Assembly (NCBI RefSeq): GCF_023017105.1
Contig: NZ_JALKEV010000004.1
Span: forward strand, 186,001 to 250,000
DNA from: Halalkalibacter sp. APA_J-10(15)
GTDB lineage: Bacteria > Bacillota > Bacilli > Bacillales > Bacillaceae_D
DNA: 64,000 nt
Direction: 5' to 3'
The notes under the pieces were generated by a model. The model saw only the letters and a list, made by a program, of their open reading frames with translations, had not been told where the DNA came from and searched no databases. Below, piece after piece: positions 35,542 through 46,629 of the stretch. Within the stretch, counting starts at the first letter, position 1. Each line of letters opens with the position of its first letter. The translations under genes were made by a program, and so were the position numbers.

Positions 35542-36747
35542 ATATAAGGCTTTGACTCGTTTTCTTAAAGAAACATCACCGTAAATTGGATAATGCGGAT
35601 ATGGCAGATCACCTTTATTCCAATTGGCGATAATCCAGCCTTCACCATCATGATGCGTATACGTATCTAACACTTCAATGCCAGTTTCCTTCACCCATTG
35701 CAGAGCCTTTTCCCTTTGGGTGTGTGTTACACAAACTAACATATGTGAATATGGGTGCTCTAATAGGGCTGAAGATGAATACGAACGCTGCCATTGACCG
35801 AACCGATGGTGGAAAAGAAAATCTTCAATCATGCTATTAGCTGTTGCACCCTTTCCGGCACCCGGACCGATAAACAATAACTGGTCGATTTGTTCTCCTT
35901 CAATCGATATTCCATTTGTGACTCCATTCACATAAGTAAGCTGCTCCGATTGACATAGGAAAGCAGGATATACGCCACCAACAATCGAGCTGCCCTGTTT
36001 CCAGGCTTCACCTATTAGCTTTATTGTAAAACCAAACTTTTCTCCAGCTTCAACATGCCAATCCTCTAATTCTGATATCCCCTGACGGATTAGCTGCAAC
36101 CCATTCGGCCACTCTCCAAAGCAAAGCCGGCTTAATATACGAATTTTATACCATGAATCATACCCGTCTAAATCTTCACTCGGATTTGATTCTGTATAGC
36201 CTTTTTCTCTAGCATCCTCTAACGCTTCTGCTAATAAACGATTATGCTCAGTCATCTCCGTAAGTACATAGTTAGTTGTCCCATTTAAGATTCCTGAAAC
36301 GCGTGAAATGGCAGTTGCGCTCAACGTTCCCTTTAATGCATTAATAATCGGAATACCACCACCAACCGATGCTTCATACCCGTAATACGTATGTTGATTG
36401 CTAGCCAATACCTCAAGCTCTTTTCCTTTCTCGGCTACGAGCTTCTTATTAGCTGTTATGACTGGAACCCCTTTTTGAAGCCAATGCTTTGTATATAAAT
36501 AAGCAGACTCAATTCCACCGATTGCCTCAAAAATAACATCATAATGAGCCACTTCACAAAACTGCTCCCACTCTGACGTCACGATAGCTGGAATATGAAT
36601 CGCTCTCTGCTTTTGCCGATCTTTCACTAAAATAGCCTTCACTTCAACTGGCTCACCAAGTAATAATTCTAATTCCTCTGACTGATGTATACGCTCATAA
36701 ACACCGCTCCCAACAGTCCCATAGCCAATTAACCCCACTTGTATCAT
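35518..36747 (-). CDS. hom: Homoserine dehydrogenase
   Basis: A 409-residue NAD(P)-dependent enzyme of threonine and methionine synthesis (aspartate semialdehyde to homoserine). The NAD site is VGLIGYGTVGSGVY, TANKKLVAEKG follows, and the catalytic-domain signature is SGILNGTTNYVL with EDAREKGYTESNPSEDLDGYD and a conserved Lys after it. The C-terminal 75 residues are ACT-sized but diverge from typical ACT domains. The ATG at 36747 is chosen because family proteins start at the NAD fold; upstream codons are unlike protein. The site GGGG is weak. It is oriented like aspS but separated from it by a terminator. Confidence 0.9.
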   Translation of the reverse strand: MIQVGLIGYGTVGSGVYERIHQSEELELLLGEPVEVKAILVKDRQKQRAIHIPAIVTSEWEQFCEVAHYDVIFEAIGGIESAYLYTKHWLQKGVPVITANKKLVAEKGKELEVLASNQHTYYGYEASVGGGIPIINALKGTLSATAISRVSGILNGTTNYVLTEMTEHNRLLAEALEDAREKGYTESNPSEDLDGYDSWYKIRILSRLCFGEWPNGLQLIRQGISELEDWHVEAGEKFGFTIKLIGEAWKQGSSIVGGVYPAFLCQSEQLTYVNGVTNGISIEGEQIDQLLFIGPGAGKGATANSMIEDFLFHHRFGQWQRSYSSSALLEHPYSHMLVCVTHTQREKALQWVKETGIEVLDTYTHHDGEGWIIANWNKGDLPYPHYPIYGDVSLRKRVKALYSAQFGTI

Positions 36748-36803
36748 CGATAATCCCCTACCTCTGCTACACGTTTCTCTATCTGTGCACTCAAAACTTG
36801 AAA

Positions 36804-36852
36804 GAAGTTGTCTCATTACTCCAACCTTAGAGCAAATGAGACAACTACTTCT
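36804..36852 (-). terminator. Terminator after aspS
   Basis: GTTGTCTCATT and AATGAGACAAC form an 11-bp stem (with flanking AAG/CTT extensions), just downstream of the aspS stop at 36859. The minus-strand tail is T-rich. Confidence 0.75.
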
Positions 36853-36858
36853 ACACGA

Positions 36859-38646
36859 TTATCCTTCTGTACGCTCAACCTTCTTACCAATAATTGATAA
36901 ATTTAAATCAATTAATTGTTCAACACTTACTTCACCAGGAGCATCCGTTAATAAATCACTCGCACTTGCTGTTTTCGGGAAAGCAATCGTATCTCGTAAG
37001 TTTGTCCGTCCAGCAAGCAACATAACAAGGCGATCTAATCCAAAGGCAATGCCTCCATGTGGAGGTGTACCGTATTCAAATGCCTCAAGTAAGAAACCAA
37101 ATTCTTCTTTCGCTTGTTCCTCCGTAAAACCTAGCGCCTTAAACATCTGCTCTTGTACATTACGCTGATAAATACGTTGTGATCCACCACCAAGCTCATA
37201 TCCATTTAAGACAAGGTCATACGCATTTGCTCGAACACTTGCTGGATCTGTTTCAAGCAATTCAAGGTCTTCTTTTCGTGGACTTGTGAATGGGTGGTGC
37301 AATGCTACATAGCGCTTTGCTGCTTCATCATACTCGACTAATGGAAAATCTACGACCCATAGGAAATTGAATCTCGTTTTATCAATCAAACCAAACTCTT
37401 TCCCGAAGCGTAGACGAAGAGCTCCTAAGCTATCGAAAACAATTTGATGCTTGTCAGCACCAAAGAACAATAAGTCACCAGCTTCAGCATTTAACGCGGC
37501 CTTCATCGCTTCTTGTACGTCTTCTTCAAAGAATTTCGCAATCGGTCCTTTTAGGCCATCCTCTTCGACTTTTAGCCAGGCTAACCCTTTTGCTCCGTAT
37601 TGCTTCACAAAATCCGTTAGTCCATCAATTTCTTTACGAGAAAGCTTATCCGCACCGCCTTTTAAGTTTAACCCTTTTACAATTCCTCCACTAGAAATGG
37701 CTCCTTGGAATACTTTAAAGTTAGCATCCTTCACAATCTCAGATAACTCAACAAGCTCCATGTCAAAACGAACGTCAGGCTTATCTGATCCATATCGATT
37801 CATGGCTTCATCATACGTTAATCGTGGAAATGGCGTTGTTACCTCTACTCCTTTTAGCTCTTTTAATACTTTTGCCATCATTTCTTCAGCCATCGCTAGT
37901 AGCTCTTCCTTATCCATAAAGGATGTCTCAATATCCACTTGTGTAAATTCAGGCTGACGATCTGCTCGTAAATCTTCATCACGGAAACAGCGAACAACTT
38001 GGAAGTAACGCTCAAACCCTGAAACCATCAGCATTTGTTTAAAAAGCTGCGGCGATTGTGGTAACGCATAAAATTCACCATGGTGCACACGACTCGGAAC
38101 TAAATAATCACGCGCTCCTTCTGGTGTGCTTTTCGTTAGCATCGGTGTTTCAATTTCAAGGAACGCTTTCTCATCCAAGAAATCACGTATAAGCTTTGTC
38201 GTCTTATGACGTAAGATCATCGTCTCTTGCATATCAGGACGTCGTAAATCCAAATAGCGGTATTTTAACCGAATATCTTCTGAAGCATCTGTATCGGCTT
38301 CAATTTGGAACGGTAATGATTTTGAAGCATTCAAAATAGCCACAGATGTCGCATGAACCTCAACCGTACCTGTTTCGAGCTTCTCATTAACCGTACTTGG
38401 ATCACGCTTCACAACCTTGCCCTCTAGTTCTAATACATATTCATTTCGAACACGATCAGCAATAGCTAGGGCATCCTTATCTACTTCTGGGCTAAATACA
38501 ACTTGAACAATTCCCGAACGATCACGTAAATCTAAAAATACGACTTGTCCTAGGTCACGACGACGTTGGACCCACCCTTTTAACGATACGACTTCTCCAA
38601 CTTGTTCTTCACGAATGTTACCACAATGATGTGTTCTTTGACTCAT
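36859..38646 (-). CDS. aspS: Aspartyl-tRNA synthetase
   Basis: A 595-residue class IIb synthetase that charges tRNA-Asp. The OB-fold anticodon-binding domain (1-105, [20 protein letters not shown]) precedes motif 2 ([20 protein letters not shown]), the bacterial GAD insertion (about 295-420) and motif 3 ([16 protein letters not shown]). Length is typical of bacteria. It begins 16 bases downstream of hisS and is presumably transcribed with it, so the histidine T-box affects both. The gene ends at a strong hairpin. Confidence 0.96.
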   Translation of the reverse strand: MSQRTHHCGNIREEQVGEVVSLKGWVQRRRDLGQVVFLDLRDRSGIVQVVFSPEVDKDALAIADRVRNEYVLELEGKVVKRDPSTVNEKLETGTVEVHATSVAILNASKSLPFQIEADTDASEDIRLKYRYLDLRRPDMQETMILRHKTTKLIRDFLDEKAFLEIETPMLTKSTPEGARDYLVPSRVHHGEFYALPQSPQLFKQMLMVSGFERYFQVVRCFRDEDLRADRQPEFTQVDIETSFMDKEELLAMAEEMMAKVLKELKGVEVTTPFPRLTYDEAMNRYGSDKPDVRFDMELVELSEIVKDANFKVFQGAISSGGIVKGLNLKGGADKLSRKEIDGLTDFVKQYGAKGLAWLKVEEDGLKGPIAKFFEEDVQEAMKAALNAEAGDLLFFGADKHQIVFDSLGALRLRFGKEFGLIDKTRFNFLWVVDFPLVEYDEAAKRYVALHHPFTSPRKEDLELLETDPASVRANAYDLVLNGYELGGGSQRIYQRNVQEQMFKALGFTEEQAKEEFGFLLEAFEYGTPPHGGIAFGLDRLVMLLAGRTNLRDTIAFPKTASASDLLTDAPGEVSVEQLIDLNLSIIGKKVERTEG

Positions 38647-38662
38647 TCTTCTTCCCCCTTAT

Positions 38663-39931
38663 TTATCGTTGATCCTGCATATATTGAATAAACTCTGTTA
38701 AAGCTACTGCTTTTTGTTCACCTGATTCCATTACTTTTACGTTAATAAGACCTTGCTTTAATTCATTTTCACCTAGAATAGCTGTATAACGAGCTTGATA
38801 GCGATCTGCCGATTTAAATTGTGCTTTCATTTTGCGATCGAGATAGTCTTTATCACAGCTCACTCCAGCTTTGCGCAATTGATAGAGAAGCTCTGCTGCT
38901 TTATCCTTCGCCTCATCACCAAGTGCTACAATAAAGCAATCAAGCGTTTCAACAGACGGCTTGTCCAACCCTTTGGCTTTTAAAGCCATAATCAAACGTT
39001 CAATACTAAAAGCAAACCCAATTCCTGGTGCAGACGGCCCACCTAAATCCTCAACTAGTCCAGTGTAACGACCACCACCGCATAGTGTCGTAATGGCACC
39101 AAATCCTTCACCATCAGCCATAATTTCAAAAGCTGTATGATAATAATAATCAAGCCCTCGAACGAGTGTTGGGTCCACCTCATACTGAATGCCTAATTGA
39201 TCTAAAATATTACGAACCTTTTCAAAGTAAGCTCTTGATTCATCATTAAGATGATCGAGAATTGAAGGCGCTGTTTGCATTAATGGGTGCTCACGATCCT
39301 TCTTACAATCAAGAATACGTAACGGATTTTTCTCCAATCTTGATTGACAATCTTCACAAAACTCGTGTATGTTTGGTTTAAAATGATCGATTAAAGCCTG
39401 TCGATGCGCATCACGACTTTCCTTATCACCTAAGCTATTTAAGACGAGCTTGACATCTGTTAATCCAAGCTCTTCATAAATACTCATCGCTAGTGCCAAA
39501 ACCTCCGCATCAATCGTCGGATCTGAACTGCCAATCGCTTCAACACCAAATTGAACAAACTGCCGCATTCTTCCTGATTGAGGACGTTCATAGCGGAACA
39601 TAGGCCCTTGGTAATATAGCTTAACAGGCTGATTCGGGTTTCCAAACATTTTCTTCTCAACAAATGACCGTGCAACTCCTGCAGTTCCCTCAGGACGAAG
39701 GGTCAGACTCCGATCACCACGATCAGTGAATGTGTACATCTCCTTTTGAACAATATCTGTCGTGTCACCGACACCACGTTGAAACAGCTCCGTATGTTCA
39801 AATATTGGTGTACGAATTTCTTTATAATGATACGTACGACACACCTCTTTTGCCTTCGCTTCTATGTATTGCCATAACTCTACGTCACCAGGTAGAATAT
39901 CCTGTGTCCCACGTGGAATATGAATACTCAT
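38663..39931 (-). CDS. hisS: Histidyl-tRNA synthetase
   Basis: A 422-residue class II synthetase. It starts [16 protein letters not shown], a typical HisRS start. Motif 2 is [16 protein letters not shown], and the HisA/HisB motifs are [14 protein letters not shown] and [14 protein letters not shown]. The C-terminal anticodon-binding domain (about 325-422) is present. GGAG is 7 bases upstream of the ATG at 39931; a longer frame to 39991 runs into the T-box terminator and is rejected. It is preceded by a histidine T-box leader. Confidence 0.96.
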   Translation of the reverse strand: MSIHIPRGTQDILPGDVELWQYIEAKAKEVCRTYHYKEIRTPIFEHTELFQRGVGDTTDIVQKEMYTFTDRGDRSLTLRPEGTAGVARSFVEKKMFGNPNQPVKLYYQGPMFRYERPQSGRMRQFVQFGVEAIGSSDPTIDAEVLALAMSIYEELGLTDVKLVLNSLGDKESRDAHRQALIDHFKPNIHEFCEDCQSRLEKNPLRILDCKKDREHPLMQTAPSILDHLNDESRAYFEKVRNILDQLGIQYEVDPTLVRGLDYYYHTAFEIMADGEGFGAITTLCGGGRYTGLVEDLGGPSAPGIGFAFSIERLIMALKAKGLDKPSVETLDCFIVALGDEAKDKAAELLYQLRKAGVSCDKDYLDRKMKAQFKSADRYQARYTAILGENELKQGLINVKVMESGEQKAVALTEFIQYMQDQR

Positions 39932-39956
39932 CCTCTCACTCCTCTTTTTCAAAAAT

Positions 39957-40224
39957 ATAAAAAACTCCCGCCACTGATGCCTAACATACATCAGGGACGA
40001 GAGTTATACCCGTGGTGCCACCCTTACTTGAAGCCTACGCTTCCACTTTAAACAGTTAACGCCTGTTCACGTTTTCTCCTACTAGCTAGAAGTCGTTCAG
40101 AGAAACTCCTCAGAGGTGTTCTTTCATTAAGACAAATAGGGAAGGCTCTCAGCCACGACCTTTCCTCTCTAGACTACTTGATCTCTTAATTACTATTCCT
40201 CTTCAATGGATTCAAAATGATGAT
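39957..40224 (-). promoter_or_regulatory. T-box leader controlling hisS-aspS
   Basis: The minus strand carries the conserved T-box GGGTGGCACCACGGG at 40009-40023, followed by an overlapping terminator (39957-40006, AACTCTCGTCCCTGATG against CATCAGTGGCGGGAGTT, then six T). Upstream lies a long stem I region. A GAACACC motif at 40115-40121 could hold the CAC histidine specifier. Uncharged tRNA-His would stabilise the antiterminator and allow hisS transcription. Confidence 0.9.
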
Positions 40225-40230
40225 GTATAC

Positions 40231-40259
40231 ATCATACGAATTGTCCAATCAACTGTCAA
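40231..40259 (-). promoter_or_regulatory. Sigma-A promoter of hisS
   Basis: On the minus strand, TTGACA (40254-40259), 17-base spacer and TATGAT (40231-40236). It lies just upstream of the T-box leader. Confidence 0.75.
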
Positions 40260-40262
40260 TGC

Positions 40263-40424
40263 TTAATTACGAGATAGCTGATTTTTCAATAGCTGAACTT
40301 CTTCTCGTGACAAACCCAACTCACAAGTCAGTTCTACATGACAATCTTGCTTCTCGTTATGAGCATTCATTTGAAACAATGGTCCGGCCTTTTGTTGAGC
40401 AAGCTGTCTTTTATTAGAGCGCAT
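40263..40424 (-). CDS. Small conserved-looking hypothetical protein (53 aa)
   Basis: Begins MRSNKRQLAQQKAGPLFQM and ends LGLSREEVQLLKNQLSRN. The basic N-terminus and C-terminal helix-turn-helix-like segment suggest nucleic-acid binding, but no family is recognised. GGAGGA is 7 bases before the ATG at 40424, the best spacing among the possible starts. It sits between the hisS T-box promoter and dtd, both on the same strand. No coding frame on the opposite strand is better. Function is unknown. Confidence 0.6.
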   Translation of the reverse strand: MRSNKRQLAQQKAGPLFQMNAHNEKQDCHVELTCELGLSREEVQLLKNQLSRN

Positions 40425-40477
40425 TCTCATTCCTCCGTTTTTTACTAGCTTGCCCAAAAACAGAGGAAAGTTACATT

Positions 40478-40918
40478 CTATTTACTTTCTAAAATTAATG
40501 TAACAGGCCCATCATTAACTAATGAAACATCCATCATAGCTCCGAACGTTCCTGTTTCTACATGTATGCCCTTTTCTTGCAAAAGCTGATTAAAATGCTT
40601 GTATAATTCTTTAGCACAATCAGGCTTTGCTGCATTCATAAAATTTGGTCTTCTACCTTTGCGAGTATCACCATACAATGTGAATTGCGAAACAGATAAC
40701 GCTTCTCCTCCTACATTCTTTAAAGAATGATTCATTTTTCCATTTTCATCTTCAAATATACGAAGATGGGCAATTTTTTCAGCTAAATACGCTGCATCCG
40801 CGATCGTGTCTTCATGGGTTACTCCGACTAAAAGCATCACCCCACGTTTGATGCGGCCAACACATTCTCCATCAACATGTACTGCTGCTTCCTTCGTACG
40901 TTGTAATACAACCTTCAT
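40478..40918 (-). CDS. dtd: D-aminoacyl-tRNA deacylase
   Basis: A 146-residue enzyme that removes D-amino acids from mischarged tRNA. It opens [18 protein letters not shown]. The catalytic region has [19 protein letters not shown], including the conserved SQFTL, and the C-terminal NDGPVTLIL has the cross-subunit G-cisP motif variant NxGPVT. The ATG has AAGGAG 7-8 bases upstream. The order relA-dtd-hisS is conserved in bacilli. Confidence 0.95.
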   Translation of the reverse strand: MKVVLQRTKEAAVHVDGECVGRIKRGVMLLVGVTHEDTIADAAYLAEKIAHLRIFEDENGKMNHSLKNVGGEALSVSQFTLYGDTRKGRRPNFMNAAKPDCAKELYKHFNQLLQEKGIHVETGTFGAMMDVSLVNDGPVTLILESK

Positions 40919-40950
40919 CGTTCCTTCTCCTTACGACACAAAACCTTACC

Positions 40951-43134
40951 TTAATGTGTCACTCTGCGAACTGAGTAGATATCCCGTAGCTGTTTAATCT
41001 TTTCAACAATCTTATGCAAGTGATCTATGTTTGTAATTGAAATCGTTAAATGAACTGTTGCGAGCTTTTGTCGATTATCTGATTGTCCCGACACTTTATT
41101 AATCGGTGTTCGTGATTCAGACACAGCATATAAGATTTCATTTAATAATCCATTGCGATCAAAGCCTGTTATTTCAATGTCAACATTATAGGCTTTTCCT
41201 TCGCGTTGATTACCTTCCCACTCCACTTCTAGTAATCGTTCCTCTGACTCATTTTGAATATTAGGACAATCTGCCCGGTGAACAGATACACCACGACCTT
41301 TTGTTATGTACCCAATGATATCATCACCGGGTACGGGGGTACAGCACCGTGATAAGCGTGTCAATAAATTGTCTACGCCTTTCACACGAACACCTGAGGT
41401 TGCTTTTTTTTGCGTCCCTTTCGTTTGCACATCAGAGATCGCTTCAGCTAATGATTGTTCTTCTTGCTCTTGATCGATTTGCTTTTGAAGCTTTTCCGTT
41501 AATCGATTAACAATTTGCTTAACACTTACACCGCCATAACCAGTTGCAGCAAACATATCCTCTTCACCAACAAAGCTAAACTTATGAGCGGCATCAGCAA
41601 TATTTTCTTCCGTCAGAACGACCTTCACATCAAAATCACGTTCGCGTATTTCCTTTTCGATTAATTCGCGACCTTTTTCAATATTTTCTTCACGACGTTC
41701 CTTTTTAAACCATTGTCTTATTTTATTTTTCGCATGTGACGACTTAGCAATTTTCAACCAATCCTGACTTGGCCCGTATGAATGCTTCGATGTCATCACT
41801 TCAATAATATCACCGGTATTTAACTCGTGATCAAGCGGAACCATCTTGCCATTTACCTTCGCTCCAATGCAGCGATTTCCGATCTCACTATGAATGCGGT
41901 AGGCAAAATCGATTGGAATCGAGCCTTGTGGAAGCTCCATTACATCACCATTTGGTGTAAAGACAAATACCATATCTGAGAACAAATCCATCTTTAATGA
42001 TTCCATAAATTCCTGTGCATCATTCGTATCCGTTTGTGATTCAATTACATCTCTAAACCATGTCAATCGATCCTCAAATGTATTCTTATTTGGGTTAATC
42101 GTCTTGCCTTCCTTATAAGCCCAGTGAGCAGCAACCCCGAATTCTGCTATTTGATGCATATCCTGAGTTCTGATTTGAACCTCTAATGGATCACCATATG
42201 GACCGACAACGGTCGTATGAATGGACTGATACATATTCGCCTTTGGCATCGCAATATAATCCTTAAAGCGACCAGGCATTGGCTTCCATGATGTATGGAT
42301 TACGCCAAGAACGGCATAGCAGTCCTTTATACTTCCAACGATAATGCGAACAGCTAACAAATCATAGATTTCGTTAAATTGTTTATGCTGCAAATTCATT
42401 TTTCGATAAATACTATAAAGATGCTTCGGCCGTCCCGATATTTCTGCCTTTACATGTACGTCATCTAAATTTTCATTAATTGTATCCATGACTTCAGAAA
42501 GGTACTGCTCTCGTTCCGCGCGTTTTCGTTTCATTAGATTAACGATCCGATAGTATTGTTGAGGGTCTAAATAGCGAAGTGCGGTATCTTCAAGCTCCCA
42601 CTTTATTTTCGAAATCCCTAATCGATGAGCAAGTGGCGCAAAGATTTCTAACGTTTCATTTGACGTAATTTGCTGTTTATGTGGTGGCATAAACTTCAAC
42701 GTTCTCATATTATGAAGGCGATCAGCAAGTTTAATCATAATGACGCGTATATCCTTTGCCATGGCAATCAGCATTTTACGATGGTTTTCTGCTTGCTGCT
42801 CTTCTTTTGACTTGTACTTAAACTTCTTCAGCTTCGTTACACCATCAACGAGCATAGCCACTTGATCGTTAAATTCCTCTTCAATCTTCTCAACGGTAAT
42901 ATCCGTATCTTCAACAACATCATGGAGAAATGCTGCTGCCACTGAGTTCGGATCAAGTTGAAGATCAACGACAATGCCTGCCACCTGAATAGGATGAAGA
43001 ATATATGGTTCACCTGATTTACGATATTGACCTTCATGGGCTCTTTCAGCAAATTCATAGGCCTTTCGTATAAAAGCGACATCTTTTTCATTTAAATAAA
43101 GACCCGCTTGCTCTAATACTTGATCTAAAGTCAT
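40951..43134 (-). CDS. relA: Bifunctional (p)ppGpp synthetase/hydrolase (Rel)
   Basis: A 727-residue long RSH protein. The HD hydrolase domain (about 25-185) has YILHPIQVAG and AAFLHDVVEDT. The synthetase (about 240-350) has YDLLAVRIIVGSIKDCYAVLG. TGS (about 390-455, VFTPNGDVMELPQGS) and ACT domain (about 655-727, VDIEITGFDRNGLLNEI) complete it. The CCTPVPGD cysteine motif is present. Both activities are probably retained. AGGTGATTCC lies before the ATG. A promoter is at 43173-43201. Confidence 0.95.
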   Translation of the reverse strand: MTLDQVLEQAGLYLNEKDVAFIRKAYEFAERAHEGQYRKSGEPYILHPIQVAGIVVDLQLDPNSVAAAFLHDVVEDTDITVEKIEEEFNDQVAMLVDGVTKLKKFKYKSKEEQQAENHRKMLIAMAKDIRVIMIKLADRLHNMRTLKFMPPHKQQITSNETLEIFAPLAHRLGISKIKWELEDTALRYLDPQQYYRIVNLMKRKRAEREQYLSEVMDTINENLDDVHVKAEISGRPKHLYSIYRKMNLQHKQFNEIYDLLAVRIIVGSIKDCYAVLGVIHTSWKPMPGRFKDYIAMPKANMYQSIHTTVVGPYGDPLEVQIRTQDMHQIAEFGVAAHWAYKEGKTINPNKNTFEDRLTWFRDVIESQTDTNDAQEFMESLKMDLFSDMVFVFTPNGDVMELPQGSIPIDFAYRIHSEIGNRCIGAKVNGKMVPLDHELNTGDIIEVMTSKHSYGPSQDWLKIAKSSHAKNKIRQWFKKERREENIEKGRELIEKEIRERDFDVKVVLTEENIADAAHKFSFVGEEDMFAATGYGGVSVKQIVNRLTEKLQKQIDQEQEEQSLAEAISDVQTKGTQKKATSGVRVKGVDNLLTRLSRCCTPVPGDDIIGYITKGRGVSVHRADCPNIQNESEERLLEVEWEGNQREGKAYNVDIEITGFDRNGLLNEILYAVSESRTPINKVSGQSDNRQKLATVHLTISITNIDHLHKIVEKIKQLRDIYSVRRVTH

Positions 43135-43172
43135 GGAATCACCTAATTTTTTACGATTCGATATTTCTTTAT

Positions 43173-43201
43173 ATTATGGTGAAGTTTGTCGCTTATGTAA
43201 A
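43173..43201 (-). promoter_or_regulatory. Candidate sigma-A promoter of relA
   Basis: TTTACA (43196-43201), 17-base spacer and CATAAT (43173-43178) on the minus strand, about 40 bases upstream of relA. Confidence 0.5.
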
Positions 43202-43310
43202 GAGAAAAATCGAAAACAATTATGAAGTTCGCCTTTTCATTCACATACTATTCTTTAAGAACGTTTCAAGATTCTAACCAAAACGTTACAATACCAACAT
43301 GTATACAAGA

Positions 43311-43338
43311 AAAAGGCACCACAATTGCGGAACCTTTC
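43311..43338 (-). terminator. Terminator of apt
   Basis: AAAGGCACC and GGAACCTTT form an interrupted stem just after the apt stop (43348); the minus-strand tail is TTTTTC. Confidence 0.5.
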
Positions 43339-43347
43339 CTTCATTTC

Positions 43348-43863
43348 TTAGTTGTATGTCATTAATGAGAATACGTCATACCCATCTAATCGTTGTCTAC
43401 CATTTAGATAACCTAATTCAATCATAAACGCAATCCCAACGACTTCACCGCCGAGTTGCTCGACTAATTTAACCGTTGCTTCAATCGTACCACCTGTTGC
43501 CAATAAATCATCCGCAATCACAACACGTTGTCCTTTCTGAATCGAGTCGCGATGTAGTGTTAATTCGTCTTTCCCATATTCAAGTCCATAGCCTTGCGAA
43601 ATCACTTCACGTGGTAACTTCCCTGGTTTGCGCACAGGAACAAACCCGGCTTCAAGCGCATAGGACATAGGACACCCAACCACAAACCCTCGCGCCTCAG
43701 GTCCAACAATGACATCTGCCTTTTTCTGCGAAGCAAATTGAACCATTTCATCAATGGCCTTCTTATAAGCTTCACCGTTTTGCATTAATGTTGTAATATC
43801 CTTGAAACGAATACCTTCTTTTGGATAGTCCTCGACAATCGTAATAAATTGTTTAAAATCCAT
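43348..43863 (-). CDS. apt: Adenine phosphoribosyltransferase
   Basis: A 171-residue purine-salvage enzyme that makes AMP from adenine and PRPP. The PRPP-binding motif is [13 protein letters not shown], and [17 protein letters not shown] and KPGKLPRE are APRT landmarks. Length is typical. It starts one base after the recJ stop, with GGAG within the end of recJ, so the two are coupled. The recJ-apt-relA order is conserved in bacilli. Confidence 0.96.
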   Translation of the reverse strand: MDFKQFITIVEDYPKEGIRFKDITTLMQNGEAYKKAIDEMVQFASQKKADVIVGPEARGFVVGCPMSYALEAGFVPVRKPGKLPREVISQGYGLEYGKDELTLHRDSIQKGQRVVIADDLLATGGTIEATVKLVEQLGGEVVGIAFMIELGYLNGRQRLDGYDVFSLMTYN

Positions 43864-43864
43864 C

Positions 43865-46207
43865 TTACACCGTCTCCTTGATTTTCATTTGATCATATTC
43901 CAATTCTTGTTCAAACCATAGCTTTAATTGATCGTAGGAAGAATAAATAAGCTCATTTTCAATTTTCGTTTGCTCTAATCTATGTCTAAAGCTAGCAGAA
44001 TCCTCTAAATGCTTCTTTTCTGGATTCGAAACAACTGATAAGCTCTCACCTTCTATTGTAGCAAATCCTAGCTCACAAAACACTTTTATCATAAACTCTA
44101 CCGTATCCTTGGACCAGCCTTTATGCTTCGCCAAATCATGGCTCTGATTTAATGGAAATATCGTTCGTTTGATTAAAAAAGCATAAAACCATTTAAACTG
44201 TTCACGGTTAGGCTGAGTTGAGAAAAAATGATCCTCTTTTTGATGAAAAACAACATAAATCCTGTTCGGCTTCCCTTTTTTAAGTAATTCCTTTAACTGT
44301 TGCAAATGTTTAGGAGCATCAAGTAATACGAGATAACGATCATCAGTCGTTCTCACATTTTGAGCAAGCGTCACGTCTAAGTCATGAAGAGCTAAATCAT
44401 CAATCGTCTCATTTTGAAATACGACTAACAAGCGTTCTTCTTCAGCTATTCCCTCAAGTCTCTCCTTCAACTTAGCCTGTTGTGCACTTCGCCAATCAAA
44501 TAGCTGCCAGGTATGAACCGCCAAATCCTCTAGCATTAATTGTGGCTTTATGTGACCATTCCATTCATTAATCGATAACGTTCCAACAGCAGAAATTTTC
44601 GCCTGATGGGTCATTTGCTCAAATAAATACCCTAAATGAAAACCGATGCCGTCTAGATTTGCTGCCGCTTGAGAAAATAACACTTTTAAGTGATTAGATT
44701 CACTGCCTATCTTTCGCATTTGTGAAAGAGAGACATTCTCAAGCATCACTTTCGGTGTTGGATTGTTTACTCCAAATGGAGCTAAACGCTCCATCTGCTG
44801 AATAACGGATACTGATACCTCTTCAACCGTTGCAATGAGGTCTACTTTTGTTACAGGCTTAAAATCTTCTTCTGTTAATCCCTCTTTTGCCTGTTGGAGC
44901 AAGCGTGCTCTTAGCTCATCAACATCAGTTACATTCATCGTCAACCCCGCAGCCATTGGATGACCTCCGAAATGGGGCAATATGTCACGGCTCTTTGATA
45001 ATTCTGCAAACATATCGAACCCTTCAATGCTTCGAGCTGACCCTTTGGCTAATCCTTTTTCTGCATCAATACTAAGAACGATTGTTGGTCGATAATAACG
45101 TTCGACTAATCGCGATGCGACAATACCAATTACACCTGGATTCCATCCCTCACCTGCAATGACAAGCACTTCATTTTCATTTGCTGGAAATTCAGACTCG
45201 ACCTTAGCAATGGCAGCATCGGCAATTGTCGCAACAACCGATTTTCTCTCTTTATTTAAACGGTCAATTTCTAATGCTAGCTGTTCCGCTTCATCGCTAT
45301 CATTTGTCAGTAATAATTCAACAGCAGGATCAGCTGAGTCTAATCGACCAGCTGCATTAATTCTCGGACCTATACCAAACCCTACATGATCCGATTGGAG
45401 AACTTGACCGTCTAAGCCGCACATTTTCTTTAAAGCAATTAAGCCAGGTCTCGAAGTTTCCTGTAGAGTTTGTAACCCTTCCATAACAAGAAGGCGATTT
45501 TCGTCTACTAGTGGAACAAGATCAGCGACAGTCCCAATAACAGCTATATCAAGCCATTCAGTCGGCACACGCCCTAAAAGTGCTTGTACTACCTTTAGCA
45601 CGACTCCGACTCCTGCTAGCCCTTTGAATGGGTACTCGCAGCCTGGCTTCTTCGGATTCACGATTGCCAATGCATTAGGTAATTGCGGTGGTGCCTCATG
45701 GTGATCAGTAACGATGAAATCAAGCTCTATCTCTTTAGCGACACGTGCAACATCAACAGCAGCAATACCAGTATCAACCGTTATCACGAGGTCAACACCG
45801 TCTTCTTTTGCTTGACGAATGGCTGGCTCATTTGGTCCATATCCTTCTGTAAAACGGTTCGGTATGTAGTAATCGACGTGTGCTCCTAGTGAAGTTAAAG
45901 CTTCATACATGAGAGCTGTACTGCTTACACCATCAGCATCATAATCACCGAATATTAACATTCGTTCCTGCTTCTCAATAGCTTCCTTTACACGGACAAC
46001 TAGACGATCCATATCATCTAGTAAAAATGGATCGTGGTAGTTCATCTCTTCTTTATATAAAAACCTTCGAGCTGCCTCTACAGTATCAATCCCTCTATTC
46101 AACAGTAGCTTTGCAACTAATGGTGCAACTTGAAGCTTGTCAACTAATTGTTCAACACGTTCTTTTGGCTGTGTTTCAACCTTCCATCGTGCTTTAGATT
46201 TTAACAT
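43865..46207 (-). CDS. recJ: Single-stranded-DNA-specific exonuclease RecJ
   Basis: A 780-residue DHH-family 5'-3' exonuclease for mismatch repair and recombination. Motif I is [15 protein letters not shown] motif IVTDHHEAP and DHHA1 motif [10 protein letters not shown]. The C-terminal extension (about 560-780) is the RecJ_C domain of bacilli. The ATG at 46207 is chosen because AGGGGTG precedes it; a longer frame to 46258 has no site. It is first of the recJ-apt pair. Confidence 0.95.
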   Translation of the reverse strand: MLKSKARWKVETQPKERVEQLVDKLQVAPLVAKLLLNRGIDTVEAARRFLYKEEMNYHDPFLLDDMDRLVVRVKEAIEKQERMLIFGDYDADGVSSTALMYEALTSLGAHVDYYIPNRFTEGYGPNEPAIRQAKEDGVDLVITVDTGIAAVDVARVAKEIELDFIVTDHHEAPPQLPNALAIVNPKKPGCEYPFKGLAGVGVVLKVVQALLGRVPTEWLDIAVIGTVADLVPLVDENRLLVMEGLQTLQETSRPGLIALKKMCGLDGQVLQSDHVGFGIGPRINAAGRLDSADPAVELLLTNDSDEAEQLALEIDRLNKERKSVVATIADAAIAKVESEFPANENEVLVIAGEGWNPGVIGIVASRLVERYYRPTIVLSIDAEKGLAKGSARSIEGFDMFAELSKSRDILPHFGGHPMAAGLTMNVTDVDELRARLLQQAKEGLTEEDFKPVTKVDLIATVEEVSVSVIQQMERLAPFGVNNPTPKVMLENVSLSQMRKIGSESNHLKVLFSQAAANLDGIGFHLGYLFEQMTHQAKISAVGTLSINEWNGHIKPQLMLEDLAVHTWQLFDWRSAQQAKLKERLEGIAEEERLLVVFQNETIDDLALHDLDVTLAQNVRTTDDRYLVLLDAPKHLQQLKELLKKGKPNRIYVVFHQKEDHFFSTQPNREQFKWFYAFLIKRTIFPLNQSHDLAKHKGWSKDTVEFMIKVFCELGFATIEGESLSVVSNPEKKHLEDSASFRHRLEQTKIENELIYSSYDQLKLWFEQELEYDQMKIKETV

Positions 46208-46272
46208 ACAAACACCCCTTGACCTTCCCATTATACAGGAGTGGTCAAAGGGTGACAATGCTCTCTATTAAA

Positions 46273-46310
46273 GGCACTGAAAAAGTTTAGTTTTAATTTT
46301 TTCAGTGGTC
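46273..46310. repeat. Dispersed palindromic repeat, copy B
   Basis: GGCACTGAAAAAGTTTAG against TTTTTTCAGTGGTC, a hairpin directly after the stop of the LapA-like gene (46318). It probably also serves as that gene's terminator. Confidence 0.65.
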
Positions 46311-46317
46311 TCTTGTA

Positions 46318-46629
46318 TTACTTCTTGTCATTGGATGTGCTTTCGACTTCTTCCTCAATTGTCTGATTAGCTTCACTATCAAACTCTGCTACTGCCTGTG
46401 CTTGCTTAGTTCGTTTCAATTCATACTGTAACCGATAAATTCGAACCATCCCAATTGCTCCGGCAATAATAGCCCCCATTAGTACTGACCCTAATATTAT
46501 TAAAATAAGAGGCCATTCTGCCACACCAAATAAATAATTGACAGGTACAGCTTCAACATTAATAATAGCAAAAACGGAAATAATAATCGCTATAACTAGA
46601 CTTATTATGAGTGCCCATTGTCCTCGCAT
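46318..46629 (-). CDS. LapA family membrane protein (DUF1049)
   Basis: A 103-residue protein with two membrane helices (residues about 5-26 and 41-63). It has INVEAVPVNYLFG between them, typical of LapA/DUF1049 proteins, and a charged C-terminal tail (YELKRTKQAQAVAEF). E. coli LapA is involved in lipopolysaccharide assembly, but the bacillus function is unknown. The ATG at 46629 has GGAGGAG 6 bases upstream; it overlaps the upstream CDF gene's stop (TGATG). Palindromic repeat copy B follows it. Confidence 0.85.
   Translation of the reverse strand: MRGQWALIISLVIAIIISVFAIINVEAVPVNYLFGVAEWPLILIILGSVLMGAIIAGAIGMVRIYRLQYELKRTKQAQAVAEFDSEANQTIEEEVESTSNDKK

Noticed and set aside
36748..36858. 6S RNA gene (bsrA), which lies beside aspS in some bacilli
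   Set aside because: The gap is too short and contains only a terminator hairpin; none was seen near tcdA either.
40217..40417. Plus-strand open frame over the T-box promoter and the 53-aa gene
   Set aside because: It overlaps a strong minus-strand promoter and the better-supported small gene; no ribosome site.
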